NCBI GenBank assembly: GCA_003133225.1
Contig: PKWL01000150.1
Coordinates: 1 to 63,425, forward strand
Reading direction: 5' to 3'
DNA from: Janthinobacterium sp.
GTDB taxonomy: Bacteria; Pseudomonadota; Gammaproteobacteria; Burkholderiales; Burkholderiaceae_D
DNA length: 63,425 bases
Shown: piece by piece, positions 17,417 through 26,707 of the stretch
Layout of the letters: every line of letters starts with the position of its first letter
Numbering within the stretch: the stretch's first letter is position 1
Notes under the pieces: model-generated
Told to the model about the DNA's origin: nothing
The model's database searches: none
What the model saw: only the letters and a program-made list of their open reading frames with translations
Position numbers and translations under genes: made by a program

Positions 17417-18523
17417 TCACGCGCCGTACTGAAATTTCCCCCTATAGATATCTAGCCATCTTTCAGCTGCACTCGAAAGTGAAAAACATTGCAAAATGCG
17501 CCTTCGAGCTGCGCGTCCGACGACAGCACGCTTTTGACAGCTAAATTCTAATGCCTTATTTAACGAATTAGCAAGCGCAATGCTATCTCTTGGAGGAGCC
17601 AAAATTCCCTCCGACCCGATCACCTCGCGCACTCCTCCGCAATCAGTCGCGACGACAACACGCTCGCAGGCCATAGCCTCAGCCACGACTAGCCCGAACC
17701 CTTCCCATGCCGAGGACAGGACAAAAATATCAGCCGCATTCATTAACCCTGCAATATCGCGACGAAGTCCTAAAAATATAACCTTTTCCCCAATACCCAA
17801 TTGTTCTGCAATAGCTTTAAACAACTGCCGTTCATCTCCAGCCCCGACAATCCACAGCACAGAATTTTGGTGTTTAGCAAATACAATTGCGGCCGCCTTC
17901 AATAAATTAGGGTAGTCCTTGGCCTTGGTAAATCGCCCTACCGCAATTAACACATGGGTATCTTCCGCAACGTTCAATGATGAACGCAATCTTTTTCGAG
18001 CATCAATATCCAAATAAAAATTGTTACAATCTATACCATTATGGACAACAATTATTTTACGTTCTTTAACATGACCGCGAAGAATTGAGGCTTTGACCGC
18101 GTCATTGCTCACATTTGTGTTCATATCAGAAAGACCGTCGGTAATACGATATGCTAAACCACGTGCGAAACCACCTTCATAAGAGCTATGTGAACTACAA
18201 ATTAAACGATGAAAGACCGTTGTGATCCGCAATAATCGCGCAAATATATTGGCATGTACCAAATGGCTATGCACCACATCGGGAGAAAATTCTATTAACA
18301 TCCTACGAACTCGGCAATACGCGCTGAAAAAACTTACAGGAGTTGCATTCATGTGGAGAGATACCAGCTTTATTGACGGATGCTGTGGCAGCACGACCGC
18401 ATCACCACGCATTGAAACGATCAATATTAAATGGCCATGCAAAGCAAAATAGTCCGCGAGACTTATTATTTGCGTTTCAGCTCCCCCCATTCCCAGACCG
18501 GTGATAATAAACGCTATTTTCAT
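17417..18523 (-). CDS. GT4 glycosyltransferase
   Basis: A 368-residue GT4 enzyme. The N-terminal glycine-rich loop is FIITGLGMGGAETQI. The acceptor domain carries PDVVHSHLVHANIFARLL. The donor domain shows VHNGID (about 170), VAVGRFTKAKDYPNLLKAA and the E-x7-E motif region SSAWEGFGLVVAEAMACE (about 285-302). Cytoplasmic and probably membrane-associated, building the repeat unit of the surface polysaccharide. It is AT-rich, in the same direction as the polymerase gene upstream, and separated from it by 340 bases of non-coding DNA. Confidence 0.88.
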   Translation of the reverse strand: MKIAFIITGLGMGGAETQIISLADYFALHGHLILIVSMRGDAVVLPQHPSIKLVSLHMNATPVSFFSAYCRVRRMLIEFSPDVVHSHLVHANIFARLLRITTVFHRLICSSHSSYEGGFARGLAYRITDGLSDMNTNVSNDAVKASILRGHVKERKIIVVHNGIDCNNFYLDIDARKRLRSSLNVAEDTHVLIAVGRFTKAKDYPNLLKAAAIVFAKHQNSVLWIVGAGDERQLFKAIAEQLGIGEKVIFLGLRRDIAGLMNAADIFVLSSAWEGFGLVVAEAMACERVVVATDCGGVREVIGSEGILAPPRDSIALANSLNKALEFSCQKRAVVGRAARRRILQCFSLSSAAERWLDIYRGKFQYGA

Positions 18524-18864
18524 TATTTACCCACGAACAAAAATACCAAATAAAATAAAAATGAAAAACAAGTTTCTCATAACTTAAAACTAATCAGGCT
18601 CATCACCGCTTCTCGAAAAACAGCGAGCATGGGGTCCACAGAAAAATACATATCCAGATGCCAAATAATTAACAATTGATAAATTAATGATCTGATTGAA
18701 CCGAATCTTCAGTAACCATTATTCACTTCCAGACAGACCGATTGCAAATAGAACAAACGGATGTTTCCTTACAACCCAATATCCCTCAACATATTCAGCT
18801 TTTAAGCCCTAAAGCCAAAATATCGTCATGCATAAAATAAATTTAAGATCGGAGCTCAACAGAT
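18524..18864. other. AT-rich gap inside the glycan cluster
   Basis: 341 bases between the polymerase and the next glycosyltransferase. No ORF with recognisable similarity. It may be the scar of a lost gene. Confidence 0.4.
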
Positions 18865-20265
18865 CTAATGATGAAACTCGATTCGTTCTAAGTTTCGGCG
18901 GAATAACTTGCTTTGCGAAATTTTTTTCAATGTAACAAGCACAACAAAACTGTAAAACAAAAGCGGAAAGACAGTATTTAATCCAGCTCTTGGTAAAAAA
19001 ATAATTGCAGGGGCAGCAGAAGCCAGCAACGCTCTGAAAAAAAGATCTTTTCTCGCAATTTGTTCCATTTTTGACAGTAAGTAACCCCAGATACCGGCAA
19101 AAAATGCAAAAATTGGGAATACGCCTTTCGAATAAACATAGAAGTCCGAGAAAACAGCCCACCCAAGTCCATAGCCGTCCTCGAACGAGCCTCGATTGTT
19201 ATAATATGATAAATAATTACTAAAAGAAGTTTCATATGGAACTACATGAGAAAAGGCTCCAACTATAAAAGAAACACCCGGAAAAATATTTTGAAAATAT
19301 GGTATCCACGGATAGTTTCCCGTTTTCGTCGACAAATCAAATACCATCAACGTCACTCCCTGGTCATAAAGAAATGAAGAAAAAACGTCGATGAAGCCGC
19401 TCGAAGATTGAGTATCTTCTACTCGAAAGCTGAAACCCGTTAATCCATATATTAGAAAAACAGCTATCAATACAAATCCGAAAAAAATCTTAATCAAATT
19501 TATTTTTATTTTTCCAAAATCGCCGTATATCCAAAGTGAAAAAAGTATAAACGTAACTACCCCGCCCCGGACGCCATACAGAAGATTTGCTAATGATATT
19601 ATCAAATAGATAGCTATATAGAAAAATCTTGCCTTTTTGCTTCCATAAGCAATTGCGATGCCCATAAAAACAAACGTTATCGTATTAACTATGCTTTTAA
19701 ACGTACCGCTCTGCTCCCCCGTCTGTGCTAAGTAAAGCCCAAGATATCCATATTTTTGTACGGCCAAAAACGAACCATATAAAACAAATATAACCATCGG
19801 CACCAACAACATGAACATGGGTTTTAGAAGCCTCGCATCTATTTCTGTACGCAGCTCATTTTTAACGAAAGATATCTTCCTCCACGGTTTAGATAAATAA
19901 AAGCCAAGTTCCATCGCAACCATGCCACAAATCACGTAACTCATTAGATGGGTGACCCCTGAAGAATTAAGCGTGTAACTTGCGAAGAAATTTATATTAA
20001 AAGGGCTCTCAATATTTGTCAAAACGGTAGAAATAAAGCGGCCGCCGAAAAATAAAATAAACGCATAAAACTGAAGCGAATATAAGGATAACGCTGATAT
20101 CCCACTCAAACTCCTTAAAAGAACTAAAAGCGCCGCAATTATTAAAAAAAACCAACTCCAAAAATTTTCCGTGAACAAAAATTCTTCGGGGAAAAATGCC
20201 AATAAAAATGAAAATATCAGTAGTAGTATCAGGTAGGACAGCGCTATGGATCTAACTGCTTTCAT
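18865..20265 (-). CDS. O-antigen/oligosaccharide polymerase, Wzy-like
   Basis: A 466-residue, very hydrophobic protein with about 10-12 predicted membrane segments, beginning SYLILLLIFSFLLAFFPEEF and LLRSLSGISALSLYSLQFYAFILFF. A large periplasmic loop (about residues 280-370) contains FSFRVEDTQSSSGF and SNYLSYYNNRGSFEDGYGLGWAVFSDFY, like the O-antigen polymerase family (OAG polymerase / EpsG-like). It would join undecaprenyl-linked repeat units at the periplasmic face. The start is one base after the upstream stop, so it is translationally linked. Strongly AT-rich. Wzy sequences diverge greatly, so the call rests on topology and context. Confidence 0.75.
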   Translation of the reverse strand: MKAVRSIALSYLILLLIFSFLLAFFPEEFLFTENFWSWFFLIIAALLVLLRSLSGISALSLYSLQFYAFILFFGGRFISTVLTNIESPFNINFFASYTLNSSGVTHLMSYVICGMVAMELGFYLSKPWRKISFVKNELRTEIDARLLKPMFMLLVPMVIFVLYGSFLAVQKYGYLGLYLAQTGEQSGTFKSIVNTITFVFMGIAIAYGSKKARFFYIAIYLIISLANLLYGVRGGVVTFILFSLWIYGDFGKIKINLIKIFFGFVLIAVFLIYGLTGFSFRVEDTQSSSGFIDVFSSFLYDQGVTLMVFDLSTKTGNYPWIPYFQNIFPGVSFIVGAFSHVVPYETSFSNYLSYYNNRGSFEDGYGLGWAVFSDFYVYSKGVFPIFAFFAGIWGYLLSKMEQIARKDLFFRALLASAAPAIIFLPRAGLNTVFPLLFYSFVVLVTLKKISQSKLFRRNLERIEFHH

Positions 20266-20266
20266 T

Positions 20267-21340
20267 TTATCCGATCAAATTATTCCATTGCTTAATTATT
20301 CTCTCATCCGAAAAAAGAAAACTGTTTTCTTTGGCTTTAATAGAAAATTTTTCCCTCATATTTTTATCAACAATAAGTCTATACATTTTTCTAGAAAAAT
20401 CTGACACGTCTCCCGGTCTGACCAAATAACCGCTTTCTAAATCATTTATTATCTCACGCGGACCTGTCTCACAATCAAATGCAATTGCCGAGAGCCCGTA
20501 CGCTTGCGCCTCGATTAGCACCATTGGCAGTCCTTCATATCGAGAAGTTAAACAACAAAAAGAAGCTTCAGAATAGTGTTGTCCGATATTTTTTGTTGGC
20601 GGGCAAAACTCAACCCGTTCATTAAGACCTAATTCGCAACACAAAGCCTTCAACATTTGCTCATCCTCACCTTCTCCGACAATCCTCAACCTCCAGCCGG
20701 GCGGTACGTCCATCGCAATAAGCGCCCAAGCCTTGAGCAAATTGTCAAACCCCTTAACATGGGTCAGGCGACCAACAGCGAGTGCTATCGTGCTATTGGG
20801 GTTCGGAGAGTGATCTGGAATATCAAAAGGAATTGGATTAGAAATGGCTAGAATATTGGCACGCATCCAAGTGTGCTTGCACCAAACTTCTTTATCGCGT
20901 CGAGTTAGTGTAATTACATCATCCGCAAAGATTGCAGCTAGATGTCTTGCGATTTTCCGAACGGACCTATCGAGATCATTTTTATAATTAAGGTGTTCCC
21001 AGCAAATATGTCGAACTCCCATTCCGATTACGGCAGGTAAAGCATAAGCTGCTAATATTGACTCGACGTCAACAAGTACATCGATTTTATATTCACTGAG
21101 AAATTTTCGTAACTGGTGCACCACCGTAAAATAGAACTTACGAAATAACACCTGCTCAGGAAAAATTTGATAAAGTTTTATCGCCGGGTTTAAGTCAAAA
21201 AAAGGAGATTTTCCTTTAAAAAGACTTAATAGCACCACCGTATGCCCTGTTTCGGACAAACCATTAGCGATTACGGACGTGACGCGCTCCGCCCCTCCCG
21301 GTAAATCTATATTACCAACAAAAAAACAAATTTTTTTCAT
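20267..21340 (-). CDS. GT4 glycosyltransferase
   Basis: 357 residues from the ATG at 21340 (MKKICFFVGNIDLPGGAERV). A longer frame exists upstream but would overlap the flippase. Features: the glycine-rich loop, HICWEHLNYKND (acceptor domain), AVGRLTHVKGFDNLLKAW, RIVGEGEDEQMLKAL, and TSRYEGLPMVLIEAQAYG with the conserved Glu residues. It resembles GalNAc/amylovoran-type GT4 enzymes. It starts two bases after the flippase stop and ends one base before the polymerase start, so the three are one translational unit. Confidence 0.87.
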   Translation of the reverse strand: MKKICFFVGNIDLPGGAERVTSVIANGLSETGHTVVLLSLFKGKSPFFDLNPAIKLYQIFPEQVLFRKFYFTVVHQLRKFLSEYKIDVLVDVESILAAYALPAVIGMGVRHICWEHLNYKNDLDRSVRKIARHLAAIFADDVITLTRRDKEVWCKHTWMRANILAISNPIPFDIPDHSPNPNSTIALAVGRLTHVKGFDNLLKAWALIAMDVPPGWRLRIVGEGEDEQMLKALCCELGLNERVEFCPPTKNIGQHYSEASFCCLTSRYEGLPMVLIEAQAYGLSAIAFDCETGPREIINDLESGYLVRPGDVSDFSRKMYRLIVDKNMREKFSIKAKENSFLFSDERIIKQWNNLIG

Positions 21341-21342
21341 GT

Positions 21343-22578
21343 TTAATTTACAGCCTTCGTACCAAATAACCAATAGCAGCCTAACGTGACAGCGGTCAAA
21401 TAACCTGATGCGAATCCCATTATAGCCCCATAACCACCCCACCTAGGAATTGCCCACAAGTCAACAGCTAGGCTTATTAACATCGCGACTGTCCATTTAA
21501 ATAAAATTTTTCTTCCGCCGAACCGCTTTAGTAAAAAAGTATTTAATGCGGCCTCAACAAAAACGATTGTAGCTGCAAATAATGAATAACCCAACATCGA
21601 TGCCGCAGGAGCAAACTCACCCCCAAATAAAGTTTTAATAATCCACGGAGCCATCAACGTTCCGGTCAGCGCGCCAAAAAGACCGACTGCAAACATTCCA
21701 ATTGCTAATTTCAACACGTTCTTCCGTAGCTTCCTTTCATCTTCCTCATTATAAATTAGCAGCGGAGCAGCGACGGCTGCAATCGCCGAAGCTACCATTG
21801 TCATGTTCTCAGAAATTTGCATCACTGCTGAATAGATACCAAGTTCAGCGACTCCCTTATATTCCTTCAGCAAAAGCCGATCCATCCTCATAAAAACGTA
21901 CATCGCTATTAATCCGAACCAAAAAGGCAAACCTGCCTTAAATAGCGGCACAATTCCATTTAGACTCCAGCCGAAAAAAAAACGCTCGTTTTGTCGTCGG
22001 TAAATCACCAGTAGGCCAACCGCTACAAGTATAGATTCCAATAGCCAAAGCGCAGCAAATAATAATTTGCTGCGCAGATCAAGTTCGTACAAAAATAAAA
22101 TAAAAGCAAGCTTGACCATAACGGCACATAATGCAATTAATGCCGTGGATTTACTTTGCGCCCTCGATTGCTGCCATGCGATGATCACACCAAATGGCTC
22201 TGTAAAAAAAACCGTTAAACCTAGAATACCAATCAATAAAGATTGACTGTTCACGCCCTGTGTAAAGAAGGCGCAACCCATCATGCCAAAGTAAGCAAAA
22301 ATGGCAAACCCAAACCGCAAAGAAAAAGCGTCACCCATTATTTTCATGGTAACCGTCGCAGGCATCTGGGCAAGTCTGGGCACAATAACTTCGCCGCCAC
22401 AAATTAGGCCCAGCGACGCAAATAATAATACAACCGAAATCGCATATTGAAATTGGCCGTATCCTTCTACACCTAGTTGCCTAGCTAATATTCCACCGAT
22501 AAAAATAGAAGCCAATATTTTTCCGCTTCGTTCCATCAAAAGCCACGCTACGTTCTTTATTATCTTTTTCACTATCAT
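21343..22578 (-). CDS. polysaccharide flippase, Wzx-like (MOP superfamily)
   Basis: A 411-residue membrane protein with about 12 hydrophobic segments. The N-terminal VAWLLMERSGKILASIFIGGILARQLGVEGYGQFQYA is characteristic of the RfbX/Wzx polysaccharide transporters. It flips undecaprenyl-linked repeat units across the inner membrane. It is followed without a gap by a GT4 gene and Wzy, the usual Wzx/Wzy arrangement. AT-rich like its neighbours. Confidence 0.87.
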   Translation of the reverse strand: MIVKKIIKNVAWLLMERSGKILASIFIGGILARQLGVEGYGQFQYAISVVLLFASLGLICGGEVIVPRLAQMPATVTMKIMGDAFSLRFGFAIFAYFGMMGCAFFTQGVNSQSLLIGILGLTVFFTEPFGVIIAWQQSRAQSKSTALIALCAVMVKLAFILFLYELDLRSKLLFAALWLLESILVAVGLLVIYRRQNERFFFGWSLNGIVPLFKAGLPFWFGLIAMYVFMRMDRLLLKEYKGVAELGIYSAVMQISENMTMVASAIAAVAAPLLIYNEEDERKLRKNVLKLAIGMFAVGLFGALTGTLMAPWIIKTLFGGEFAPAASMLGYSLFAATIVFVEAALNTFLLKRFGGRKILFKWTVAMLISLAVDLWAIPRWGGYGAIMGFASGYLTAVTLGCYWLFGTKAVN

Positions 22579-23782
22579 TAATTATTTCCGACAGCGCTAC
22601 ATGTAATTATGGATAACTAGCTTTAATTTGTTTCCATATTAATAGATTGTTCGCTCATTCTTTCAAAAATAAGTTTTTTTGTCCATAATCTGGATAATAT
22701 GAATGGTATTTTTTATATTTTTTGCAGAATTTCCACTGAAGGGAAGTGAAACAAAAGGCTTGTTGAAACAAGCCGGCATCGATGATTTGCGACATTTCAG
22801 TACCTTGAATATTGCCATTTTATAAATATTAACGGCTGCCGTAGCAATTATCCCTAAGCCCGACTTCAATTCAATTGCCATGACTATAGTAAGTGGGTCA
22901 GTGGAAACTTGCGCAGTGTAAAGTTGCCTGCACAAAGCTAAACATGCGCAAAAAAATGTAATATTATTGTAAAAAATGACGCTTTCGCCAAATATTAATA
23001 ATATATAAGAATTATGTTCTTACTTCGAATTGACCATCAGGCTAGGCAGCACAGGGTGTCTGGGCATGGCCTTCACGATCAAGCGGACAAGCCATGCCAA
23101 AGCGGCAATGTCGGTGGTGGTCGAAGCAAGAACATAATCAGTATTATTTTATTATGACTCCGTTAGTTATTGCGGTCATTGGAGCAAATTATACATATGA
23201 TACTTTGCTAATTCACCAAATAGATTCATCGAACATCGCAGATTCGATTAACCATCGCAGCCAATATGTGTAAAATGTCTAAAGTCTCGTTTTATTTATT
23301 TCAGTCGATTAACCTTTCGCGAATCCGCCATCGTAGCCAATGCAATCGTAGTTGCGAAACGGTTTTCATGCTCAGGACAAAAAGATGTTTATCGACATGA
23401 AAGTCTAAAGTGAAGTGTGGGGTGTTATTACAAGGCAGTATAGGCGATTGACAGCTTTGAAAGCGAGCAGAAGAAGTATAGAATTTTATTGGCCAGTGCC
23501 CGCTACGTTAAATTCAAACATTATGCGCGATGCTTTAAATCCAGATGATGGCCGATAAAATTTATCATCCCAAAACCGCATTTTTTTCCAATAAATTATG
23601 CCTAGCAGTTGAATGTACGATGATGCGGTTTTTGCCATACTTGTTTGGTACGATAAGAAGGTGGATATCAGTGTTATCCATGCCCAAGCTAACGCAATAT
23701 GGAGCCTTTAACCGATTTGCTATATTATTGAATTAAATTTCTTAATTTCTTTTCGTCCTTTTCGAGTTTTCCGCCGTTTGCG
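22579..23782. other. 1.2-kb AT-rich non-coding stretch with IS debris
   Basis: No convincing gene. A 128-bp element with IS-like inverted ends lies at 23011-23138. An open frame on the minus strand (22663-22935) has no recognisable similarity. It separates the GC-richer nucleotide-sugar genes from the AT-rich cluster core and may be a junction where cassettes were exchanged. Confidence 0.5.
23011..23138 (-). repeat. 128-bp MITE-like IS derivative
   Basis: 18-bp terminal inverted repeats (ATTATGTTCTTACTTCGA at 23011-23028, reverse complement with one mismatch at 23121-23138). The inside on the minus strand encodes LVRLIVKAMPRHPVLPSLM and a stop inside the end repeat, which looks like the last codons of a transposase. 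The outer bases (GATTATGTTCTT) resemble those of the IS1595 copies nearby. Confidence 0.6.
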
Positions 23783-24832
23783 TTATTTTACGCAAAATTC
23801 CGCATTGCTATGTTCCAGGTACCACGACATGGCAGATTCAAGACCCTGACGAATATGGTACGCGGGCGCGTAACCGAGTCGCAGCGCGGACTTGCTTATA
23901 TCCGCTTGGGAGTGACGCACATCGCCATTCCGGAACTCGCGATAAATAATTTTTTTCTCGTACTGGAGACCGTTCCTACTCAACGTCGCTTTGAGGTTGT
24001 CGACGAGCTCATTAAGCGTCGTGATGTCACTCACGGCAACGTTGTAGACTTCATTTTTGTTGTCTGCGGAAGTCGTGGCCGCCAGCAAATTGGCCTGCAC
24101 GGCATTGTCCACAAAGCAGAAATCCCGGCTGGTTTCGCCGTCGCCATTGATGAATATTTCTTCATTGTTGATCATGGAGGCGATCCACTTCGGAATCACC
24201 GCGGCATAAGCACCGTTTGGATCCTGCCGCTTGCCGAAGACGTTGAAATAGCGCAGGCCTGTGGTTTTAAAACCATAGCAGCGCGCAAATACCTCGGCAT
24301 ACAGTTCGTTCACATATTTGGTAACGGCGTAAGGTGACAGCGGCTTGCCTATTGTGTCTTCGACCTTGGGCAGGCCTGGGTGGTCGCCATAGGTGGAGCT
24401 CGATGCAGCATAGACAAAAGATGTCACCGCGGCATCTCTCGCCGCAGTTAGCATGTTCAGAAAACCGTTGATATTGACGTCGTTGGTGGCGATTGGGTCT
24501 TTGAGCGAACGCGGGACCGATCCCAGTGCGGCTTGATGCAGCACGTAATCGACGCCTTGCACTGCCGCATGGCACGCGATAATGTCGCGGATATCGCCCT
24601 GGATAAAGCTGAAACGCGCCCATCGCTTGGAGCCGACCAATTCTTTCACTTCATCCAGGTTATGCTGGTGGCCGGTTGCAAAATTGTCCAGTCCGACGAC
24701 GGTCTGGTCGAGCTTTAGCAGAGTTTCCAGTAAATTGGAACCAATGAAGCCGGCGCAGCCGGTAACCAGCCACTTTTTCGGTTGTTCGCGTAATTCTTGC
24801 TGTATCTGTTCGAAACGGGTCATGCGTTGCAT
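23783..24832 (-). CDS. wbpP: UDP-N-acetylglucosamine/galactosamine 4-epimerase, WbpP/TviC type
   Basis: A 349-residue extended SDR. NAD-binding [15 protein letters not shown] (about 25-39), [15 protein letters not shown] (catalytic Ser) and [14 protein letters not shown] (Tyr-x-x-x-Lys). The N-terminal extension and the [20 protein letters not shown] and [14 protein letters not shown] segments are typical of WbpP/TviC. It interconverts UDP-GlcNAc and UDP-GalNAc or the uronic acid forms. It follows the dehydrogenase gene by 38 bases, and together they make UDP-GalNAcA. GC content is higher than in the Wzx-Wzy core. Confidence 0.88.
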   Translation of the reverse strand: MQRMTRFEQIQQELREQPKKWLVTGCAGFIGSNLLETLLKLDQTVVGLDNFATGHQHNLDEVKELVGSKRWARFSFIQGDIRDIIACHAAVQGVDYVLHQAALGSVPRSLKDPIATNDVNINGFLNMLTAARDAAVTSFVYAASSSTYGDHPGLPKVEDTIGKPLSPYAVTKYVNELYAEVFARCYGFKTTGLRYFNVFGKRQDPNGAYAAVIPKWIASMINNEEIFINGDGETSRDFCFVDNAVQANLLAATTSADNKNEVYNVAVSDITTLNELVDNLKATLSRNGLQYEKKIIYREFRNGDVRHSQADISKSALRLGYAPAYHIRQGLESAMSWYLEHSNAEFCVK

Positions 24833-24870
24833 TTCTTTTCTCTTTAATCTGAGTGCGACATGATTACATG

Positions 24871-26148
24871 CTACAAGCGGATATCGGCGTCGCCTTTTGG
24901 CAAAACATATTTCAGGTCGAACAGAACATGTTCCTTTTTGCCAAAGCGGCGCATGCCGGCGGCACCGATTTCCTTGAATTCGCGGTGCGCCACAGCGAGG
25001 ATGATGGCGTCGTATTTGCTTGCCTCCGGCGCATGGACCAGGCTGATGCCGTATTCATGCTGCGCTCCTTCCGCACTAACCCAGGGATCGTAGACGTCGA
25101 CATTGACGTTGTAATCCTTTAATTCGTTGATGATGTCGATCACCCTGGTGTTGCGCAGATCAGGGCAGTTTTCCTTAAACGCGAGGCCCATGACGAGGAC
25201 ATTGGCCTGCTCAACCTGGATGCGGCGCTTAAGCATTTTTTTCACCAGTTGGCCAACCACATAACTGCCCATGTTGTCATTGATGCGCCGTCCGGCCAGG
25301 ATCACTTGTGGATGATAGCCGAGGGACTCCGCCTTGTGGGTGAGGTAGTATGGATCCACGCCGATGCAATGACCGCCGACCAGGCCTGGGCGAAACGGCA
25401 AGAAATTCCATTTGGTGCCGGCGGCTTTCAAAACGTCTTCGGTATCGATGTCCATCTTCTTGAAGATGATCGCTAGTTCATTCATCAGCGCGATGTTCAA
25501 ATCGCGCTGCGTATTCTCGATCACCTTGGCCGCCTCTGCGACCTTGATCGACGGTGCCTTGTGGGTACCGGCAGTGATGATGCTGCCGTATAGTGCATTC
25601 ACAAAATCAGCCGTCTCCGGCGTGGAGCCCGACGTGACCTTGGTGATGGTCGTCAATCGATGTTCTTTGTCACCCGGATTGATGCGCTCCGGGCTGTAGC
25701 CGACAAAGAAGTCTTCATTGAACTTCAGGCCGGAAACGCGCTCGATCACCGGCACGCAATACTCTTCGGTGGCACCAGGGTAGACTGTCGATTCGTACAC
25801 GGCGATGTCACCCTTCTTGATGACCTTGCCCAGCGTCTCGGACGCTTTCCGCAATGGCGTCAAGTCCGGTTGCTTGTGATGGTCGATTGGAGTTGGCACG
25901 GTCACGATGTAGACCGTAGCCTGGCGTAGGTCGTCAAGATTGGTGGAATAGGTCAGGCGGGTCGCCGCCTTCAGTTCTTCGCTATCGACTTCCAGCGTCG
26001 TTTCAATGCCGTCTTTTAATTCACTCACGCGGCGCTGGTTGATGTCATAGCCGAGTGTAGAGTATTTCCTACCAAATTCCACCGCCAGGGGCAAGCCAAC
26101 ATAGCCAAGGCCGATGATCGCGATACGGGTGTTCGTTGATAATTTCAT
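24871..26148 (-). CDS. wbpO: UDP-N-acetylhexosamine 6-dehydrogenase, WbpO/TviB type
   Basis: A 425-residue NAD-dependent dehydrogenase (UDPGDH/MDH family). The Rossmann motif is [16 protein letters not shown] (about 10-25). VPTPID and [13 protein letters not shown] are present. The catalytic Cys is in [12 protein letters not shown] (about 275-286), with the conserved Lys-Asn region [23 protein letters not shown]. It oxidises C6 of UDP-GalNAc or UDP-GlcNAc to the uronic acid in two steps. It is the first gene after the JUMPstart/ops leader, 367 bases downstream of the ops core. Confidence 0.9.
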   Translation of the reverse strand: MKLSTNTRIAIIGLGYVGLPLAVEFGRKYSTLGYDINQRRVSELKDGIETTLEVDSEELKAATRLTYSTNLDDLRQATVYIVTVPTPIDHHKQPDLTPLRKASETLGKVIKKGDIAVYESTVYPGATEEYCVPVIERVSGLKFNEDFFVGYSPERINPGDKEHRLTTITKVTSGSTPETADFVNALYGSIITAGTHKAPSIKVAEAAKVIENTQRDLNIALMNELAIIFKKMDIDTEDVLKAAGTKWNFLPFRPGLVGGHCIGVDPYYLTHKAESLGYHPQVILAGRRINDNMGSYVVGQLVKKMLKRRIQVEQANVLVMGLAFKENCPDLRNTRVIDIINELKDYNVNVDVYDPWVSAEGAQHEYGISLVHAPEASKYDAIILAVAHREFKEIGAAGMRRFGKKEHVLFDLKYVLPKGDADIRL

Positions 26149-26707
26149 GATCTGTCGGTGAATACGAAAAAGTCAAAAAAAAGAATGACGAATAAATTCG
26201 TCATCATATAAAGGATTAACATATTAGGAGGAACAGCACGCATCTCTTATGTTTTATATTTTTTGGTGCTACAGAATAGTAGATGGCGGCAGAAGAAGAT
26301 TGGTTGACGTGATACCGGCAACAAACATTAATGGGGTATATTTATTTGGAGGATTACTCACAAACCGTGTCGGTTGAGTCCAATGGATAATTAACCATAC
26401 TCAGCGCAACAGCGCTGTATTTTAAATATTTAATAAAACCTGATAATGGCCGCTATCGCTCGTCAAAGCGGCGCTCTTGCCCGGCACCTTGCGCCGTCAC
26501 CCGCGCCGTCCGGGCACGCTACCGCCCTTGGATTACCGGTCGAGTTCCAAAAAAACCACTGCTTAAATTGTCCGCCATCACCGCCATCACGCCGCCTGTG
26601 GGCAACCCTGGGCTGCCGCAACATGCAATCCAGCCTCTATCATGGCCCTGGCCCATCGACCTGGCGCACAAAGCCGCGCGCCCGATGCAACACCAATCAG
26701 CGAGGCC
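26149..26707 (-). promoter_or_regulatory. long untranslated leader upstream of wbpO
   Basis: 559 bases without a gene between the initiating transferase and wbpO. It carries the JUMPstart/ops element, and the 360 bases after ops are AT-rich and non-coding. Such long leaders are usual for RfaH-controlled polysaccharide operons. A dedicated promoter may lie at about 26570-26700, but I cannot point to its boxes with confidence. Confidence 0.6.
26515..26561 (-). promoter_or_regulatory. JUMPstart-like element with ops core (RfaH recruitment site)
   Basis: On the minus strand the core at 26526-26515 is GGCGGTAGCGTG, identical to the ops element that recruits RfaH to paused RNA polymerase. The preceding TAATCCAAG matches the JUMPstart consensus before ops (TAAGCCAGG, from memory) at 7 of 9 positions. 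CAGTGGT, the start of the JUMPstart consensus, occurs at 26561-26555. The spacing is longer than in the enterobacterial 39-bp element. An RfaH-type gene lies 1.9 kb upstream on the same strand. Seen: the sequence match. Inferred: function. Confidence 0.8.

Noticed and set aside
22663..22935. 90-codon minus-strand frame in the AT-rich gap
   Set aside because: No ribosome site or recognisable domain. It could be a relic, but I cannot support it as a gene.
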